Source: CAYJVB01 sp964373575 (GTDB lineage Archaea > Aenigmatarchaeota > Aenigmatarchaeia > CG10238-14). Taken from it: 64,000 nucleotides of DNA. Position 1 is the stretch's first letter; the number at the start of each line of letters is the position of its first letter. The stretch lies in the NCBI GenBank assembly GCA_964373575.1, contig CAYJVB010000001.1, forward strand, positions 24,058-88,057, given 5' to 3'. Shown in pieces: positions 28,301-36,185 of the stretch. Both the position numbers and the translations under genes were made by a program. The notes beneath the pieces were generated by a model. It was not told where the DNA came from and searched no databases. It saw only the letters and a list, made by a program, of their open reading frames with translations.

Positions 28301-29118
28301 CTCGCCCTTTCAGGTTGTGTGAACTCCTTCTCTCCAGGCTTATGTTCAGTCAGCTGTGACCTTGCCGAATTAATAATCGCATACTTGTCATCCGTAAGCT
28401 TGAACTCAGGTGCAATAAGATGATAAAAATATCTTACCTTATTTGGAACCCTGTAAATCTCAACCTGCAAATTTCCTTGTACATCATATCTCTCAACAAG
28501 CCTCCCACCCTTCGGCGGAAGAAAAGCATACCTCGTCAACATGAAAATAGGTCTTATAAGAGGATTGAATATCTGCCTATAGACATCTCTATTTCCGATA
28601 ACATATCCATACAAGTTATCCTTGACAAGGCTGATCAGTTTTGTCTTCTCCAACTCTTTGAGTACCGGCTCTAGAACATTCCTCACAAACATCAGATAGT
28701 AAGCCCCATCTTTTGTTGTTTTGACCTTTGAATAATATTGCCTCATCATCCTCCTTATCTTAACATACGCCCCAATGGGATCTCTTTTGACCATCTGTTC
28801 CAAAACAACCTTGAATTGATTGAGCGGCGCACCTAATATCCTTGCCGCAGCCTGACCTCCAATTTTTGAAAAATCAATTCCTTGTGTAGCGAGTCTATCA
28901 TAAACATCAGCCACTTCTAACAACAGCTTTGTCTGATCATAGTCATATTCATACTCCCTTGTTTCAGCAAGAATAATCCTCTCAACCCTTTTGAGTTGAA
29001 GTATCTTATCAATAACACTGCCCATTATAATGTCAGAATCTTCTAGATTAGTGCCGTACACACTGTTCATTACATTAACCTTCAGAATACCGTCAATCAT
29101 TTCATGCTCTAATGCCAA
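25369..29118 (-). CDS. GspE/FlaI-type secretion ATPase interrupted by an intein
   Basis: A 1249-residue precursor; removal of the 508-residue intein leaves a 741-residue ATPase. The extein has a long N-terminal domain (1-295), the GspE N-terminal core (about 300-440), Walker A GGRSSGKS (451-458), a catalytic Glu stretch ISLEDT (475-480), Walker B CLIVGEVRS (527-535), and after the intein TEARALFEAMR (1044-1054) and the GTIHGES His box (1064-1070). Such hexameric ATPases sit under the membrane and drive pilin assembly or secretion with a FlaJ-type partner, which is encoded next. It is transcribed away from the coiled-coil gene at 29177; the 58-base gap must hold both promoters. Confidence 0.92.
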   Translation of the reverse strand: MALEHEMIDGILKVNVMNSVYGTNLEDSDIIMGSVIDKILQLKRVERIILAETREYEYDYDQTKLLLEVADVYDRLATQGIDFSKIGGQAAARILGAPLNQFKVVLEQMVKRDPIGAYVKIRRMMRQYYSKVKTTKDGAYYLMFVRNVLEPVLKELEKTKLISLVKDNLYGYVIGNRDVYRQIFNPLIRPIFMLTRYAFLPPKGGRLVERYDVQGNLQVEIYRVPNKVRYFYHLIAPEFKLTDDKYAIINSARSQLTEHKPGEKEFTQPERAREIFLNIGKDMINQMAAKNQYTPKELEEMVNILVRYTAGFGILELLLSDTKLQDIYINSPIGITPVYVLHDDYEECETNLIPTREDAESWATRFRLLSGRPLDEANPVLDTELFVPGGRARVGAITRTLSPEGLAYALRRHRDRPWTYPLFMNTKYMNSMFAGLMSFLVDGSRTILFAGGRSSGKSSLLGATMLEMMKKFRVISLEDTLELPITQLRDIGYNIERMKSRSVITRIESELPADDALRTALRLGDSCLIVGEVRSSIRGDQEVLVIENNVTKRVKIKDLENRGIKNYNVPTLDFNLKMNIRPLADFVKHPPRKKLIEITTKTGRKVTVTPDHSLFTATKDFRIAAIECDKLKPGNQVVIPSKMLCGFNDIDDLNLIDILPEFRLKNFEDAVRRSIQKVGWKKATEICKVTSGDIYNYFRAQKTNIPVHNFVQLMKATNTFYEPEELMITRGTGNPIPAVISVNEDFCKFLGYYVAEGYYDLTEGRGGRVVITNSNPEIIQEIVDISNKTFNIKPSFRSITGWGKSTQVHLFSSPLSTFLSKLECGRTSGDKRIPPLIFGLNRKKIAAFLRGLYSGDGNFTKSIRSGNAVRYYTTSKLLAEDLLYLLLVFGIVARIKEIRNKKSRKPLWTVEFKDRKMVKIFLKEVGFTKYDPVMIEAGWEHTKVNMVYFDKIELKKHLTRYPRKYRHLFRFEKCSKKYLERVVNDKECQTSGRLKNFAGGDFFLDEIVEIKEIELEKSEFVYDLSVNPSENFVGGFGGILLHNTEARALFEAMRIGALSNVVAGTIHGESPYGVFDRVVNDLGVTATSFKAIDVIVISGMIKSGDGLHRYRRILEVAEVRKHWKSDPMDEKGFVTLMEYSAKDDELKPTGTLLNGESLVVNEIAKRVRDWHGNWEAVWDNIELRAKMKQTMVDYANRLDRKDILEAEWVSLSNEMFHLISDDVKRDYGVLNPEEIFNRWDDWLRRQIRG
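25990..27513 (-). other. Intein with LAGLIDADG homing-endonuclease motifs
   Basis: Residues 536-1043 of the ATPase precursor. The first residue is Ser in SIRGDQEVLV (block A), block B is VTVTPDHSLF (606-615), and the end is LLHN followed by Thr as +1 residue. Two LAGLIDADG-type motifs, FLGYYVAEG (749-757) and FLRGLYSGDG (848-857), show an endonuclease domain. Insertion is directly after the Walker B GEVRS, the most conserved part of the ATPase, where homing elements usually insert. Precise ends follow from the expected uninterrupted sequence GEVRS-TEARALFEAMR. All splice-site residues are present, so it should be active; endonuclease activity is not certain. Confidence 0.92.
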
Positions 29119-29176
29119 TTATATCACAATATGAAAAATAATATCTCTTTAGTAATCAAAATAACTATTGGTTGTT

Positions 29177-29569
29177 ATGGTATTCGACAAAAAACCTGAT
29201 GAAGGAGGTTTTCAAACAGAACTTGTGAGAAGAATCAACGACGGCACAAGAAGGATAAGAATGATAGAGCAGAACATAGATGTTCTCAATCTTAAAATAA
29301 TAGGGATAGAAGAGAGAGTGATCAGTGACATGGAATCATTGAAAAAAAATTTTGATCAACTTTTTTTAGACATTCAAGAAATAACAAAAACTATGAACGA
29401 GCTTAGAGGAGAAATTCTTAAGATTAACAAAAATTTGGACAAGACAGCAAAAAAAACAGAAGTCAAAGAGTTGGAAGGTCTTCTAGATTTGTACAATCCA
29501 GTAAAATCAACATTTGTTACAAGAGAAGAATTGGAAAGACTACTGGAAGAAAAAATTAGCAAGAGATAA
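29177..29569 (+). CDS. Coiled-coil protein with FlaD/E-like C-terminus
   Basis: A 130-residue protein; I use the ATG at 29177 instead of the upstream TTG at 29168. Residues about 15-95 are predicted coiled coil (heptads of I/L with many charged residues). The C-terminus LLDLYNPVKSTFVTREELERLL resembles the end of the archaellum accessory proteins FlaC/D/E, which couple the motor base to its ATPase. Divergent from the ATPase gene, which supports a link to the machine. The assignment is by pattern, so moderate. Confidence 0.65.
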   Translation: MVFDKKPDEGGFQTELVRRINDGTRRIRMIEQNIDVLNLKIIGIEERVISDMESLKKNFDQLFLDIQEITKTMNELRGEILKINKNLDKTAKKTEVKELEGLLDLYNPVKSTFVTREELERLLEEKISKR

Positions 29570-29617
29570 TAAATATAAGTTAAGTCAATTCTATTATATT
29601 AATTAAGGTGCCTTCAA

Positions 29618-30310
29618 TTGATAAAATTTCTAGGTCTTGCAAATAAAAAGGAGCCGGAAAGAATGGAATCTTTTGGAAAAGGTTTTGTACCAGCTGATAG
29701 AGTAAAACAACTTACAGGCAAAGGATTTTCAGAACCGGAGATTATAGACATACTTAGAAAAGAGGGATTTTCTTCTGAAGAGATAGATCGCGCATTGACA
29801 CAAGCATTAAAGATTGGTGTTACAGGTGAAGAAGGAACAGGGCAATTGCCTACACTAAGAGATCTTCAAGCACAGCCAACAACCACACAAGAAGGCAGTC
29901 AGCTATTTAATCTACCCACAGGACATCACGAAGAACCCGCTTCACAACAACCTGCATATCAAGATTATTATCAGCAACAGGAAGGTTACAGTGCAGAAGA
30001 ATTGGTTGAAGCGATAGTTGAAGAAAGAATGATGGAACTCGATGGCAAACTAGGCGAATTCCGAGAAAAATATTCAAATCTTGAAAGAAAAATTTCAGAT
30101 ATCCATCATAGACTTGAAATACTAGGAAAGAGCAGAAGCCAAAGGGATGAGGTCCTTTTAACAAAAATAGATTCAATGAAAGATAGCTTGTCTGAAATAG
30201 AGGGAAAAATGTCTAGCCTTGAAAAAGCATTCAAAGACGTATTGCCAGCATTAATAGAAAGTGTTCGTTCACTAACAGACCTTGTGCAGAGACTAAAAAG
30301 AGAAAGTTAA
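29618..30310 (+). CDS. Cytoplasmic protein with UBA-like pair and coiled coil
   Basis: A 230-residue soluble protein. An N-terminal helical unit (about 25-65; LTGKGFSEPEIIDILRKEGF followed by SSEEIDRALTQAL) resembles a UBA/CUE-like helical fold, followed by a Gln-rich flexible part (about 75-120) and a coiled coil (about 125-228). TTG at 29618 has AAGGTG at a good distance; ATG at 29663 is an alternative. It lies between the FlaD/E-like gene and three membrane paralogs with short gaps, so likely in the same operon. Function unknown. Confidence 0.65.
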   Translation: MIKFLGLANKKEPERMESFGKGFVPADRVKQLTGKGFSEPEIIDILRKEGFSSEEIDRALTQALKIGVTGEEGTGQLPTLRDLQAQPTTTQEGSQLFNLPTGHHEEPASQQPAYQDYYQQQEGYSAEELVEAIVEERMMELDGKLGEFREKYSNLERKISDIHHRLEILGKSRSQRDEVLLTKIDSMKDSLSEIEGKMSSLEKAFKDVLPALIESVRSLTDLVQRLKRES

Positions 30311-30343
30311 AATTATTTATTGATAGACTAACAAATTGGTAAT

Positions 30344-30853
30344 ATGGTTAGTCCGTTTGAAGCAGCAGCTCAAAAAATAGCAGAACTCGGTTTTTTTAAT
30401 TTCGTGGTACCATTTCTTATTACAGGTGCAGTCTTCTACGGCTTATTAAAAAAATCTGGTTTCTTTTCTTTTGGTGTAAATGCAACCCTTTCAATATCAG
30501 TATCATTCTTGATTTGGGGTTTCTTGGTTGCATCACCCGGAGTAGAATTAGGAACGGCGTTTTCTAAATTTTTTACTCAAATATCAGTCATAATATTATT
30601 GTTCCTATTTTCGATTGTCGGCGCGAGTATGTTCTTCCCTGATTTTAATGAAGCTTTGAAAGCGGCCTTCCCCGGCGGGTCATTTATGTGGGTATTTTTC
30701 GCAATTTTTTTGATAATATTTTTTGTATCTAGCGGTTTAGGTGATATATCAGGTTTACCACTTTTTTTTGGAGGTCCTGGAGGTATAATGATATTAATTT
30801 TATTTCTATTATTCATAGGTGTATTGATAGCAACACTTGTTGCAAGACAATAA
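30344..30853 (+). CDS. Multi-helix membrane protein, paralog 1 of 3
   Basis: A 169-residue protein with four or five membrane helices. After a short amphipathic start comes the shared pattern FFNFVVPFLITGAVFYGLLKK; helices follow at about 48-66, 80-98, 107-126 and 140-165. It contains a Gly/Pro-rich loop (FPGGS, FGGPGG). It has the same order of helices as the two genes after it. No known family recognised; position suggests a membrane part of the pilus-like system. Confidence 0.7.
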   Translation: MVSPFEAAAQKIAELGFFNFVVPFLITGAVFYGLLKKSGFFSFGVNATLSISVSFLIWGFLVASPGVELGTAFSKFFTQISVIILLFLFSIVGASMFFPDFNEALKAAFPGGSFMWVFFAIFLIIFFVSSGLGDISGLPLFFGGPGGIMILILFLLFIGVLIATLVARQ

Positions 30854-30862
30854 GGTGAAAAA

Positions 30863-31438
30863 ATGCCAGAAATATTCAGACCAATAATTTTGCAATTGAG
30901 AGAAATGGGAGCATTCAACTTCCTATTTCCATTTCTTCTAACGTCAGCAATTATTTATGGTCTTTTAAGGAAATCAAAAATTTTTGGTGCACCCACTGAA
31001 AACGTTGCAATTAATGCTGTAATATCTTTAGTTGCTGCATTCATGGTCTGGGCGTTTCCAGTAATGCAAGGCATTGATATTGAGACACAGTTGGCAGCAT
31101 TTTTCGCACAAGGTACATTTATTACACTTAGCATGATTTTTGCAATGATGTTTTTTAGCGTGGTAGTGCCGGAACCTTCCGAAACGCTGAAAAAATATTT
31201 TACTGAAAATAGGGCAGCAACTTTTGTAGTAGTTGCAATAATAGCTGGTATTTTTATTTTTCTGACAAGCGGTCTTTTTAATTTGATAATACCGAAAGAA
31301 ACTTTGGCCGGAATACCTTCAGATGTTTTAATGGGTTTAGGCGTGATATTAATAGCGGTAGTACCATTATTTTGGATAGCTAGTGGAGACAGACCAACTA
31401 ACTCTGGTGGACAACAAAAACCCCAATCAGGAGGATAA
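30863..31438 (+). CDS. Multi-helix membrane protein, paralog 2 of 3
   Basis: A 191-residue protein with AFNFLFPFLLTSAIIYGLLRKSKIFG near the N-terminus, homologous to the genes on either side, and about five membrane helices ending in IASGDR plus a Gln/Gly tail. AAGGTG lies before the ATG. Spacing of nine bases from paralog 1 and one base to paralog 3 shows one transcript. Confidence 0.7.
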   Translation: MPEIFRPIILQLREMGAFNFLFPFLLTSAIIYGLLRKSKIFGAPTENVAINAVISLVAAFMVWAFPVMQGIDIETQLAAFFAQGTFITLSMIFAMMFFSVVVPEPSETLKKYFTENRAATFVVVAIIAGIFIFLTSGLFNLIIPKETLAGIPSDVLMGLGVILIAVVPLFWIASGDRPTNSGGQQKPQSGG

Positions 31439-31439
31439 A

Positions 31440-32018
31440 ATGCCAACAACAGCACTTTCATCGGCCCTTGATGTTTTGAAACAGTTTGGAGTTTTCGAAG
31501 TATATCTTCCATTTCTTTTGACATTCGCCTTGTTTTATGGTTTGTTAAAGAAAATGAATCTCTTCGGTGAGGGTTCAAATAAAATCACAACTGTTGTTGC
31601 CGGCGTAGTTGCAGCATATGTAATGATATTTTCACCAGCCGCAATACCCATTAGTCAATTCTTCGCAACATTCTTTACTCAGGCATCTGTCTTATTAGTT
31701 GTGTTATTGGTAGGTGTAATGGTAGTCGGCCTATTATGGTCATCACCTCATTTAGGATTGAAAGTACCCGATTTAACGAAATTAAGTCCATGGATTATAC
31801 TAATGGCATTTTTGATTGTTTTCGGAATGTTCTTTTCAAGCGGTGGCGTTCAATTGTTTTCAAGAGTTATACCATCCGGTGTCAATATAAGTGGAGAAGA
31901 TGTAGCATTAATTTTACTTGTTTTGATGACTATAGGTGTGATATTCTTCTTGGTTAGTGGAGATAAAGAAGAAAGATCTGGAGAAAGAGGTCACGGTTGG
32001 AGACTTGCTCCATATTAA
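31440..32018 (+). CDS. Multi-helix membrane protein, paralog 3 of 3
   Basis: A 192-residue protein. I start at the ATG preceded by GGAGG, one base after the stop of paralog 2, not at the in-frame start inside that gene. It has VFEVYLPFLLTFALFYGLLKK, five hydrophobic helices, and ends VSGDKEE, mirroring the SGDR end of paralog 2. The three differ enough to be old duplicates with separate roles, for example a heteromeric membrane ring (inference). Confidence 0.7.
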   Translation: MPTTALSSALDVLKQFGVFEVYLPFLLTFALFYGLLKKMNLFGEGSNKITTVVAGVVAAYVMIFSPAAIPISQFFATFFTQASVLLVVLLVGVMVVGLLWSSPHLGLKVPDLTKLSPWIILMAFLIVFGMFFSSGGVQLFSRVIPSGVNISGEDVALILLVLMTIGVIFFLVSGDKEERSGERGHGWRLAPY

Positions 32019-32061
32019 CTCAATATATGTAATCAAAGACTAAATAATTCATTTCTGGAAA

Positions 32062-32457
32062 TTACCACAAATTATATTGTTGTTTTGCTTGTTCTGAAGC
32101 AGCTATTAGTGATGTTATACCTTGTACACCTTGGCTTAATTGGTAATGAGTATGTGTTAATTGTATCATATCAGCATCATATAATGCTTTAAAGCCTTCT
32201 ATTAACTGACCGGCTGTTTGAGCCATAGTTTGAGCATATAGTTGAAGAGCAGGATCTTGTGCACTGTTTTCAATAAACTGTTTATAAGCTACGAGTGCAC
32301 CTAGTATTTCCCCCCATTTTTGGGCCCTGTCTTTGTCGGCAACTGCTTTCTGTAGCGGTTCGGTAAATTGTTGATAATCTCTATAAAATTTTGCAATTTT
32401 TCCTACTTCTGGCTGTAAGGGTTCGTATAAGGCATTTACGAAATCTTGTGGTGCCAT
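32062..32457 (-). CDS. Helical hypothetical protein
   Basis: A 131-residue, almost fully helical soluble protein rich in Gln and Ala, with no Cys and no recognised motif. Aromatic heptads (FYRDYQQF, ALVAYKQF, LYAQTMAQTAGQL) suggest a helical bundle. It is convergent to the membrane paralogs and has its own promoter-like AT-rich stretch at about 32465-32495. Function unknown. Confidence 0.6.
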   Translation of the reverse strand: MAPQDFVNALYEPLQPEVGKIAKFYRDYQQFTEPLQKAVADKDRAQKWGEILGALVAYKQFIENSAQDPALQLYAQTMAQTAGQLIEGFKALYDADMIQLTHTHYQLSQGVQGITSLIAASEQAKQQYNLW

Positions 32458-32503
32458 AATTTATCACTACTCTATAGTAGTATTATATACTATTTAAGCA
32501 TTT

Positions 32504-32743
32504 CTATTCCAGACTAGATACTTTGATTAATCCCATTTCCTTCCCGATTTCGACCCACGCCCAAGACCAAATAATCGATTCAAAAGCAAGGACATAATCT
32601 CCTTCTTTCAACCAGTGTTCACAATCATCAACATAAGCCTGGATATTTCTAATAAAATCAGGTTTACCCTTGATATTTTTCATCTCTTCTTTAACCTTTT
32701 CAAGCCACTTCTCAATCTCTTCTCTAGGAACCCTATCTCTCAT
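32504..32743 (-). CDS. DUF357 family protein
   Basis: A 79-residue protein matching the archaeal DUF357 layout: a charged helix, then YVDDCEHWLKEGDYVLAFESIIWSWAWVEIG, where the D.xHWLKEGD..AFE.I.W..AW pattern is typical. It overlaps the start of the dph5 gene's end by 11 bases, a linkage often seen in archaea. Role unknown, possibly tied to translation-related enzymes. Confidence 0.8.
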   Translation of the reverse strand: MRDRVPREEIEKWLEKVKEEMKNIKGKPDFIRNIQAYVDDCEHWLKEGDYVLAFESIIWSWAWVEIGKEMGLIKVSSLE

Positions 32744-33506
32744 CTCTGAACATCTCCAAATACTCCCTTTCCGTAAAATGCAAAGATCCAGGCACTATAA
32801 TCAACATTGGCGGTTCTCCAAAATCTCTATCTAACATATCATTTACCTTTCCATAAACTATCAACGGTTTCTCACTATTAGCCCTGGCAAAAACAATAAC
32901 ATCAGTATATTCAGTGAAAACCTCCCCTCCCCTCCCCTTTTCCATCTCTAAAAATATCTTCATCCCCTCATTAGCAGTCATTATCTTCTTCTTTTCAACA
33001 TCCATATCCAACAGCATCAGTGTATGCAATCCCCTCTCTTTATTATCTCTCAATCTATCATAAGCCGAAAACGGCATTTTACCACCAACCTTCTCAAGAT
33101 AAGGAATAGTTATCGTAGTTCCAAACTTGTACATATGCAGCCCGCACTCACTTACAGCTGAATATATAGAAGATGCGTGTACAATCTTCGTCTCAACACC
33201 TTCCTGCATAGCCTCATGCTTCAAAGCTATATGTGTTGTCGCAACAAAAGGATCGCCACCAACAAGCAACCCAACCCTCTTTGTCTTCGCCGGTTCAAGA
33301 ATAATATCTGTTTGCTCTTCCACTTGCTCTCTAGACAATTCAATAATTTTTTTTCCAATGAGCTTTCCCAATTTTTCTCTATCCGTGTTCATCTTCTGTG
33401 TATAAAATTCCACAAACAACACATCACATTTCTTAGCTACCTCTAACCCCTTCAAACTAATATCCTTCTCATCATAAAGCCCAATGCCAATAAAATACAG
33501 AACCAC
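32733..33506 (-). CDS. dph5: Diphthine synthase
   Basis: A 257-residue SAM-dependent methyltransferase of the tetrapyrrole-methylase fold. It starts YFIGIGLYDEKDISLKGLEVAKKCD, has VGGDPFVATTHIALKHEA (about 85-102) and IPYLEKVGGKMPFSAYDRL, all characteristic of Dph5. It methylates the precursor made by Dph2 on the target His of elongation factor 2. dph2 is also in the window (44859). The ATG directly follows the stop of the phosphoesterase, so the two are cotranscribed. Length equals the family norm. Confidence 0.93.
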   Translation of the reverse strand: MVLYFIGIGLYDEKDISLKGLEVAKKCDVLFVEFYTQKMNTDREKLGKLIGKKIIELSREQVEEQTDIILEPAKTKRVGLLVGGDPFVATTHIALKHEAMQEGVETKIVHASSIYSAVSECGLHMYKFGTTITIPYLEKVGGKMPFSAYDRLRDNKERGLHTLMLLDMDVEKKKIMTANEGMKIFLEMEKGRGGEVFTEYTDVIVFARANSEKPLIVYGKVNDMLDRDFGEPPMLIIVPGSLHFTEREYLEMFRDER

Positions 33507-34187
33507 TTATATCCCACTATACAATCTCAATGCTAAAAAATCTGGAAGGCCAAATTTAATAATCTTTTGCGCAGCTTTCTCTATATCATAATCCACCCTA
33601 ATTATCTTTGCAAAAAGTCTTTCAACATCTATAATAGCAAAACTCGCCTTAGGATTAGAATCTCTCGGTTGTCCCACAGAACCCGGATTCAATATTAACT
33701 TGTTTCCAATTCTTTTCACGAAAGGAACATGTGTATGTCCCATTACTATTACATCAAAATATATATCCTTAACAAAATCACTATTGACATAAGTAGGATG
33801 TACATATTCCCAAATAGGATTCCTCGGTGACCCATGAACCATCAATATTCTGTGATCTTTAACCACTACCTCATTTCTCTCTGGAAATTTTAAAATGAAT
33901 TTTACATCATTTTCTTCTAGATCATCGATAGTCAACAATATTGATTTAGCTGCATTAATATTGAACCATGTAACATTGTGGGTAACAACAGCCAAATCAT
34001 GATTCCCCATAACAGAAGGTATATGAAATTCTCTAATTAACTTCAAACATTTGGATGGTGAAGCCCCATAGCCAACAACATCGCCGCAACAATATATCTT
34101 ATCAATTTGCTGTTTCTCTATCTCCTGCAGCACAGCTTCAAAAGCCTCCAAATTACTATGAACATCTGAAATTATAGCAAGTTTCAT
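33507..34187 (-). CDS. Metallophosphoesterase (YfcE/MJ0936-like)
   Basis: A 226-residue calcineurin-like phosphoesterase. Metal-ligand motifs are DVHSN (8-12), GDVVGYG (about 36-42), GNHD (about 61-64), HGSPR (about 117-121) and GHTHVP (about 151-156). These enzymes hydrolyse phosphodiesters in vitro; the natural substrate is often unknown. It heads an operon with dph5 and DUF357 and diverges from the trm5-like gene. Confidence 0.88.
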   Translation of the reverse strand: MKLAIISDVHSNLEAFEAVLQEIEKQQIDKIYCCGDVVGYGASPSKCLKLIREFHIPSVMGNHDLAVVTHNVTWFNINAAKSILLTIDDLEENDVKFILKFPERNEVVVKDHRILMVHGSPRNPIWEYVHPTYVNSDFVKDIYFDVIVMGHTHVPFVKRIGNKLILNPGSVGQPRDSNPKASFAIIDVERLFAKIIRVDYDIEKAAQKIIKFGLPDFLALRLYSGI

Positions 34188-34212
34188 AATATATATTTCA
34201 TAAATTAAAGTT

Positions 34213-35037
34213 ATGGGTTTTTCTATTCCAAAAAGTTACGAGATAATCGGGTCAAAAGAATCTGCGATAGCTATAGTGGAAATACCAAACAACTTGAGAA
34301 AGAAAGAAAAACTGATAGCGAAAGAGATTATGAAAAGGCACAAAAATGTTAAAACAGTATTGAAAAAATTGTCTGAAAGAAAAGGAAAATACAGAACAAG
34401 AGAATTTAAAATACTTCTAGGTTCAAAAAATACAGAAGTTCTGCACAAAGAATTTGGGTGCATGTTTAAATTGGATCCAACAAAAGTTTATTTTTCATCG
34501 AGGGAGAGCACAGAGAGATTTAGAATTGCCAATTTAGTTAAACCAAAAGAAACAGTAATGGTGATGTTCGCAGGAATAGGCGCCTTTCCAATTGTTATAG
34601 CAAAACACAAACCCATGATAAAGCAAATAATTGCTATCGAAATTAGTCCCATAGCAGTAGCCTACATGAATGATAATTTAAGACTAAACAAACAGCAAGA
34701 AAAAATTCTATCAATTCTCGGTAATGTAAAATTCAAAGCAAAAGGCTGGTTTGGAAAATGTGACAGAATTGTTATGCCTCTACCACATGATTCATGGAAA
34801 TACTTTGATACAGCGTTGAAATGCATCAAAAATAAAGGTGATATTCATCTCTATACTATTGCAAGCGAAAAAGATATAGAAGTGGTGACAAAAAAGCATA
34901 TGAATAAATATGATAACATAATTTCCAAATATTCGATAAAAAAAGTTCTTCCTTATGCACCACGCATTAACAAATATTGTGTTGATATCAAAATTAAACT
35001 AAAGAGAAAAGTCCAGCGCCCGCATAAGCGACGATGA
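34213..35037 (+). CDS. Trm5-like tRNA (guanine-37-N1) methyltransferase
   Basis: A 274-residue class I SAM methyltransferase with the Trm5/Tyw2 layout: an N-terminal substrate domain (IIGSKESAIAIVEIP, LSERKGKYRTREFKILLGS), FKLDPTKVYFSSRESTERFRI, motif I MFAGIGAFPIVIAKH, and MPLPHDSWKYF at the catalytic site. It should methylate G37 of tRNAs in the cytoplasm, keeping reading frame. Trm5 rather than Tyw2 is favoured by PLP at motif IV, but not proven. Slightly short by loss of the extra N-terminal domain. Confidence 0.85.
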   Translation: MGFSIPKSYEIIGSKESAIAIVEIPNNLRKKEKLIAKEIMKRHKNVKTVLKKLSERKGKYRTREFKILLGSKNTEVLHKEFGCMFKLDPTKVYFSSRESTERFRIANLVKPKETVMVMFAGIGAFPIVIAKHKPMIKQIIAIEISPIAVAYMNDNLRLNKQQEKILSILGNVKFKAKGWFGKCDRIVMPLPHDSWKYFDTALKCIKNKGDIHLYTIASEKDIEVVTKKHMNKYDNIISKYSIKKVLPYAPRINKYCVDIKIKLKRKVQRPHKRR

Positions 35038-35485
35038 TATGTCTAATGAATTTTCCACTTACTAAAGCAACGATATATTTTTTGAAGTCATATCTGATAA
35101 TACCACAAAAAATCGATACAACGTCCAACGGAAGTGGTAGCAGTGATGCAATAAACACCAATATGAAAGCACCATGTTTCTCAAAGCTCTTTCTTGTGCT
35201 ATCTATTTGTTTCTGATATTTCTTTTCTAAAATCTCTTTTCCACCCAACCCAAGAACATATGCTAGAGAATCACCTATTACAGATCCTACAGTACCAAAA
35301 ATCGCAACCCCAAAAGGATTCAATATTCCACCAGCAGCAAATATCAAAGCTTGTGAAGGGAACGGAAAGAAAAACAAACTCGCACTTGAAATTAGCGAAA
35401 AAACAAACACACCTAGATATCCCCACTGGTAAATCAAATTATTACTATTTGTCAAAACTGCGGTTATAATATCAGAAACAACCAT
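34994..35485 (-). CDS. DedA/VTT-domain membrane protein
   Basis: A 163-residue protein with four to five hydrophobic helices and the VTT/SNARE-associated features FFPFPSQALIFAAGG (about 40-54), GSVIGDSLAYVLG and FIASLLPLPLDVVSIFCG. It is closest to the YqaA branch of the DedA superfamily, linked in bacteria to lipid or membrane homeostasis. The 3' end overlaps the convergent methyltransferase gene by 44 bases. Confidence 0.8.
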   Translation of the reverse strand: MVVSDIITAVLTNSNNLIYQWGYLGVFVFSLISSASLFFFPFPSQALIFAAGGILNPFGVAIFGTVGSVIGDSLAYVLGLGGKEILEKKYQKQIDSTRKSFEKHGAFILVFIASLLPLPLDVVSIFCGIIRYDFKKYIVALVSGKFIRHIIVAYAGAGLFSLV

Positions 35486-35528
35486 GATTCTCTATTGAAT
35501 AAAAAGATTTAAAAAACCGATAATCCTC

Positions 35529-36086
35529 TTAAATTACAATAAATGCAAGAACTGTTAATAGCACTAGAAAACCCCACATCTCAAAATTCCATAGCATTAT
35601 TTTACTTCCATCCAATGGGGGAATGGGCAACAGATTGAATATAGCTAACATAGCATTAATCTGAGCTAACAAGTGAAATATTTCACCACTGAGAATTCCA
35701 AATAACCAGGCAAAAATAATATTTATACCAACACCAGCCAGCGCAATATGTCCTAAATCTCTAGGAGTTACTTTTATCACTTTTATTCCCCATCTTCCGA
35801 ACTTGTAAGGAACTATCTCAACATATCCTGGAGCAAAAAATCTAATAGGCAAAACCAGCGTAACCAGCCCCGCTAATATACCAAACGGCCACATCTTGAA
35901 TGTTGCGGTGCAATCAAGTTTTGAGGCCCACATTTTATGACCCATCTCATGAAGGAAAAAAGATAGAAAAATAACAACTAAAGCTAAAAAGAATTTCTCC
36001 TGTAAATTAGGATAGGCAAAAATTAACGCTAAAGCAAGGATTGATATCGTAAAATCTCTTAGTTCTTCAACTGTAAAAAGCTTCAT
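35529..36086 (-). CDS. M50-family (site-2 protease-like) membrane metalloprotease
   Basis: A 185-residue membrane protein with HEMGH at residues 46-50 inside a helix and NLLPIPPLDGSK near the C-terminus, the two zinc-binding parts of family M50. It lacks PDZ or CBS domains and so is the minimal core. Such enzymes cut within membrane helices; the substrate is unknown. It has a promoter-like AT stretch just upstream and appears monocistronic. Confidence 0.85.
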   Translation of the reverse strand: MKLFTVEELRDFTISILALALIFAYPNLQEKFFLALVVIFLSFFLHEMGHKMWASKLDCTATFKMWPFGILAGLVTLVLPIRFFAPGYVEIVPYKFGRWGIKVIKVTPRDLGHIALAGVGINIIFAWLFGILSGEIFHLLAQINAMLAIFNLLPIPPLDGSKIMLWNFEMWGFLVLLTVLAFIVI

Positions 36087-36185
36087 ACAAATGATTTCGT
36101 TTTGTTTTTATTAATTTGTTATTTTGTTGCCGCTATGGGAAAGCATAAATACGATTACGTTATATTATTTGTGTGATAAAAATGG

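Noticed and set aside
4815..29118. Archaellum (flagella) operon
   Set aside because: No archaellin-like major subunit, FlaH, FlaF/G or FlaK seen; many diverse minor pilins and enzymes instead.
30577..31578. Long minus-strand frames opposite the membrane paralogs
   Set aside because: They mirror hydrophobic codons of the plus-strand genes, which have ribosome sites and paralogy.
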